A stretch of DNA of 6,776 bases, from positions 1-6,776 of the forward strand of contig CAAFMR010000091.1 in the NCBI GenBank assembly GCA_900764115.1, in the 5' to 3' direction. The translations under genes and the position numbers were made by a program. Positions 5,157 to 6,776 of this stretch are shown piece after piece. Each line of letters begins with the position of its first letter. Positions within the stretch are counted from its first letter, which is position 1. Below the pieces are notes generated by a model. The model made no database searches, had not been told where the DNA came from, and saw only the letters and a program-made list of their open reading frames with translations. The stretch comes from Clostridia bacterium. Its GTDB lineage: Bacteria > Bacillota > Clostridia > Oscillospirales > Acutalibacteraceae.

Positions 5157-6776
5157 ATGACGAAACAGAAGAAGATCGCCGCTCTTTTCCTTGCGGCTGC
5201 GGTGCTGCTGTTCAGCTGCTTTGCCGCGCTGGCGGAGACGGTGCCGGAGGGCTTTTCCTCCATGGAGGAATATTTGGATTACCTGCTCAACGGCGGCACG
5301 CAGACCGCCGAAAAGCCGCCGCTGCACCAGATGCAGCTGGCGGGGGAAAACGAACGGTTCCGGCTGTATTTCTATGAACAGGGCGTGGACCTGTTTCTGG
5401 AGGAGAAATCCACCGGCAAGGTCTACGGCACGGCGGTGGACGATTCCTATTACGCCGTGGAGGAACTGCCGGAGAGCGCCTACAGCCGGCTGCTGACGCT
5501 GGAATACAGCGAGGATGGCAAGACCACGGCCGAGGCGGAGCTGGTGAATGCGACGGAGAATCAGTTTGCGGTCTCCGCCGCCGTGGACAGCGGCGCCGTC
5601 ACCCTGCACGTGGGCTTTATGGATGAAAAGCTCAATTTCGACGTAGTGGTGTCGCTGGAGGAGAACGGGCTGTGCGTGCGCATCCCCCAGTCCTCCATCG
5701 CGGAGAGCGACGGGCTGCGGCTGGTGTCCATCCAGCTGTGCCCCTTCTTCGGGGCGGCCAAGCCCGGGGAGGATGGCTATGTGCTGTATCCGGACGGCTC
5801 CGGGGCGCTGATGAATGTGGCGACCTATAAAAAGGAGCAGCCGGAGTTTTATTCCTATCCTATCTATTGTGCGGATCAGGCAGACTTTTCCGCTCTGGAG
5901 GAGGCGGAATATCAGGATCTGAAATCCTGTATGCTGCCCTGCTACGGCATCAAGCACACCGTGGGCGGAATCTTCGCCGAGATCGAGCAGGGGGCGGAAA
6001 ATGCCGCCATCGACCTGTCGGTGGACACCTTTTATCAGGCGGCATTCCGGCTGAATTACCGGGTGGCTTCGGCGGTGAAATACGAGTTCGCCTCCAAATC
6101 CTCCGGAGAGATCGACACCATCGGTGAGGAGCTGTTTGCCGGCGACCGCACGGTGCATTACTATGTGCTGCCGGGGCAGCAAAACACTTACAGCGATATG
6201 GCGGTGCTGTATCGGCAGGTGCTGACCGACCGGCAGGTGCTGCAAAAGCAGGATACCCCGCTGACCCTGTCGCTGGAGCTGTTCATGGGGATCGTGAAGA
6301 GCGGTATTTTGGGCGATTCGCTGCAAAAGCTGACCACCTATGCCGGGGCGCAGGAGATCGTGGAGGATCTGAAAAACAGCGGCGTGGACCGGGTGGAGCT
6401 GCTGCTGCAGGGCTGGGCTGACGGAGGCTATACGGCGCTGCCCACCGGAACCGGCGCCGCCTCTGCCCTGGGCGGACAGGGGGCGCTGGATAAGCTGGGT
6501 GCGGCCGTGGCGGGGAGTGGCGGTCATATGTATCTGGGCTGCAACATCCTGCAAGGTAACCGGGACACCGGCAGCTTTAACGCCCAATCCGATGCCCTGC
6601 GCAACGGTATCGACGTGGTGATCACGGATAAGACCGAAAAGCTGTTTTTCCTCAATCCCGTGCGGACGCTGGAGGCCTATGCCCGGAAGCTGTCCGCGGC
6701 GCAGAAAAACAGCGGCTATTGCTATCTGGATATGGGGCGTATCCTGCTGAGCAGCTTAGGGGAAACCAACGCCACC
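5157..6776 (+). CDS. Secreted DUF5696-family protein, possible glycosidase-like enzyme (3' partial)
   Basis: The frame is open from the ATG at 5157 to the window edge, 540 codons without a stop, so the C-terminus is missing. The N-terminus is a signal peptide (MTKQKK, hydrophobic core, AALA before ETV, cut after about residue 26). A cysteine at 21 in LFSC is a weak lipobox candidate. Residues about 60-200 look beta-rich, as in a sandwich domain. Then come the DUF5696 hallmarks: GEDGYVLYPDGSGAL (PDGSGA at 212-217) and YGIKHTVGGIFAEIEQGA near 267-284. From about 365 the chain alternates helices and strands (ELFMGIVKSG, VELLLQGWADGGY with QGWADGGY at 418-425, GIDVVITDK), which resembles part of a TIM barrel. 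DUF5696 has no proven activity that I know of; a glycoside-hydrolase-like role on the imported sugar's precursor is inference. It ends a run of co-directional genes with a sugar importer. Confidence 0.88.
   Translation, partial: MTKQKKIAALFLAAAVLLFSCFAALAETVPEGFSSMEEYLDYLLNGGTQTAEKPPLHQMQLAGENERFRLYFYEQGVDLFLEEKSTGKVYGTAVDDSYYAVEELPESAYSRLLTLEYSEDGKTTAEAELVNATENQFAVSAAVDSGAVTLHVGFMDEKLNFDVVVSLEENGLCVRIPQSSIAESDGLRLVSIQLCPFFGAAKPGEDGYVLYPDGSGALMNVATYKKEQPEFYSYPIYCADQADFSALEEAEYQDLKSCMLPCYGIKHTVGGIFAEIEQGAENAAIDLSVDTFYQAAFRLNYRVASAVKYEFASKSSGEIDTIGEELFAGDRTVHYYVLPGQQNTYSDMAVLYRQVLTDRQVLQKQDTPLTLSLELFMGIVKSGILGDSLQKLTTYAGAQEIVEDLKNSGVDRVELLLQGWADGGYTALPTGTGAASALGGQGALDKLGAAVAGSGGHMYLGCNILQGNRDTGSFNAQSDALRNGIDVVITDKTEKLFFLNPVRTLEAYARKLSAAQKNSGYCYLDMGRILLSSLGETNAT

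Noticed and set aside
5130..6587. A 485-codon open frame on the minus strand opposite the last gene
   Set aside because: Low-complexity His/Gln/Arg/Leu composition and full antisense overlap with the DUF5696 gene, which has a signal peptide, a good ribosome site and family motifs.

Overview
The window is one strand-uniform, tightly packed stretch of six genes, all on the + strand, cut at both ends. The DNA is GC-rich with mostly G/C third codon positions. It has strong AGGAGG-type Shine-Dalgarno sites, some GTG starts and ATGA/GTGA stop-start overlaps. Together with protein families typical of Firmicutes, this suggests a GC-rich member of the Clostridia (for example an Oscillospiraceae-type gut bacterium). 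That placement is an inference from style and gene content, not a proven taxonomy.

Layout: (1) 1-1212, the C-terminal ligand-binding part of a large extracellular solute-binding protein whose start lies upstream; (2) 1209-2168, a MalF/UgpA-type sugar ABC permease; (3) 2181-3077, a MalG/UgpE-type permease; (4) 3089-4519, an exported NHL-repeat (beta-propeller) protein with a TPR-like segment and one C-terminal membrane anchor; (5) 4516-5142, a five-helix YIP1-family membrane protein; (6) 5157-6776, a secreted DUF5696 protein that runs off the right edge. No gap is longer than about 14 bases, so there is no room for an internal promoter outside coding sequence and no classical terminator. The only clear non-coding-type signal is a perfect 10-bp inverted repeat at the end of gene 2, just before the start of gene 3.

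Genes 1-3 are the binding protein and membrane channel of a CUT1-type carbohydrate importer. No ATPase is encoded here, so it would have to use one from elsewhere. Genes 4-6 put three poorly understood envelope proteins into the same transcript: a membrane-tethered propeller facing outward, a multi-helix membrane protein and a large secreted protein that may be a glycosidase-like enzyme. The simplest reading is a glycan capture, processing and uptake locus. The same gene set recurs, as far as I recall, in Paenibacillus and other Firmicutes. The roles of the NHL/TPR, YIP1 and DUF5696 members are not established, and they are the most interesting content of the window.
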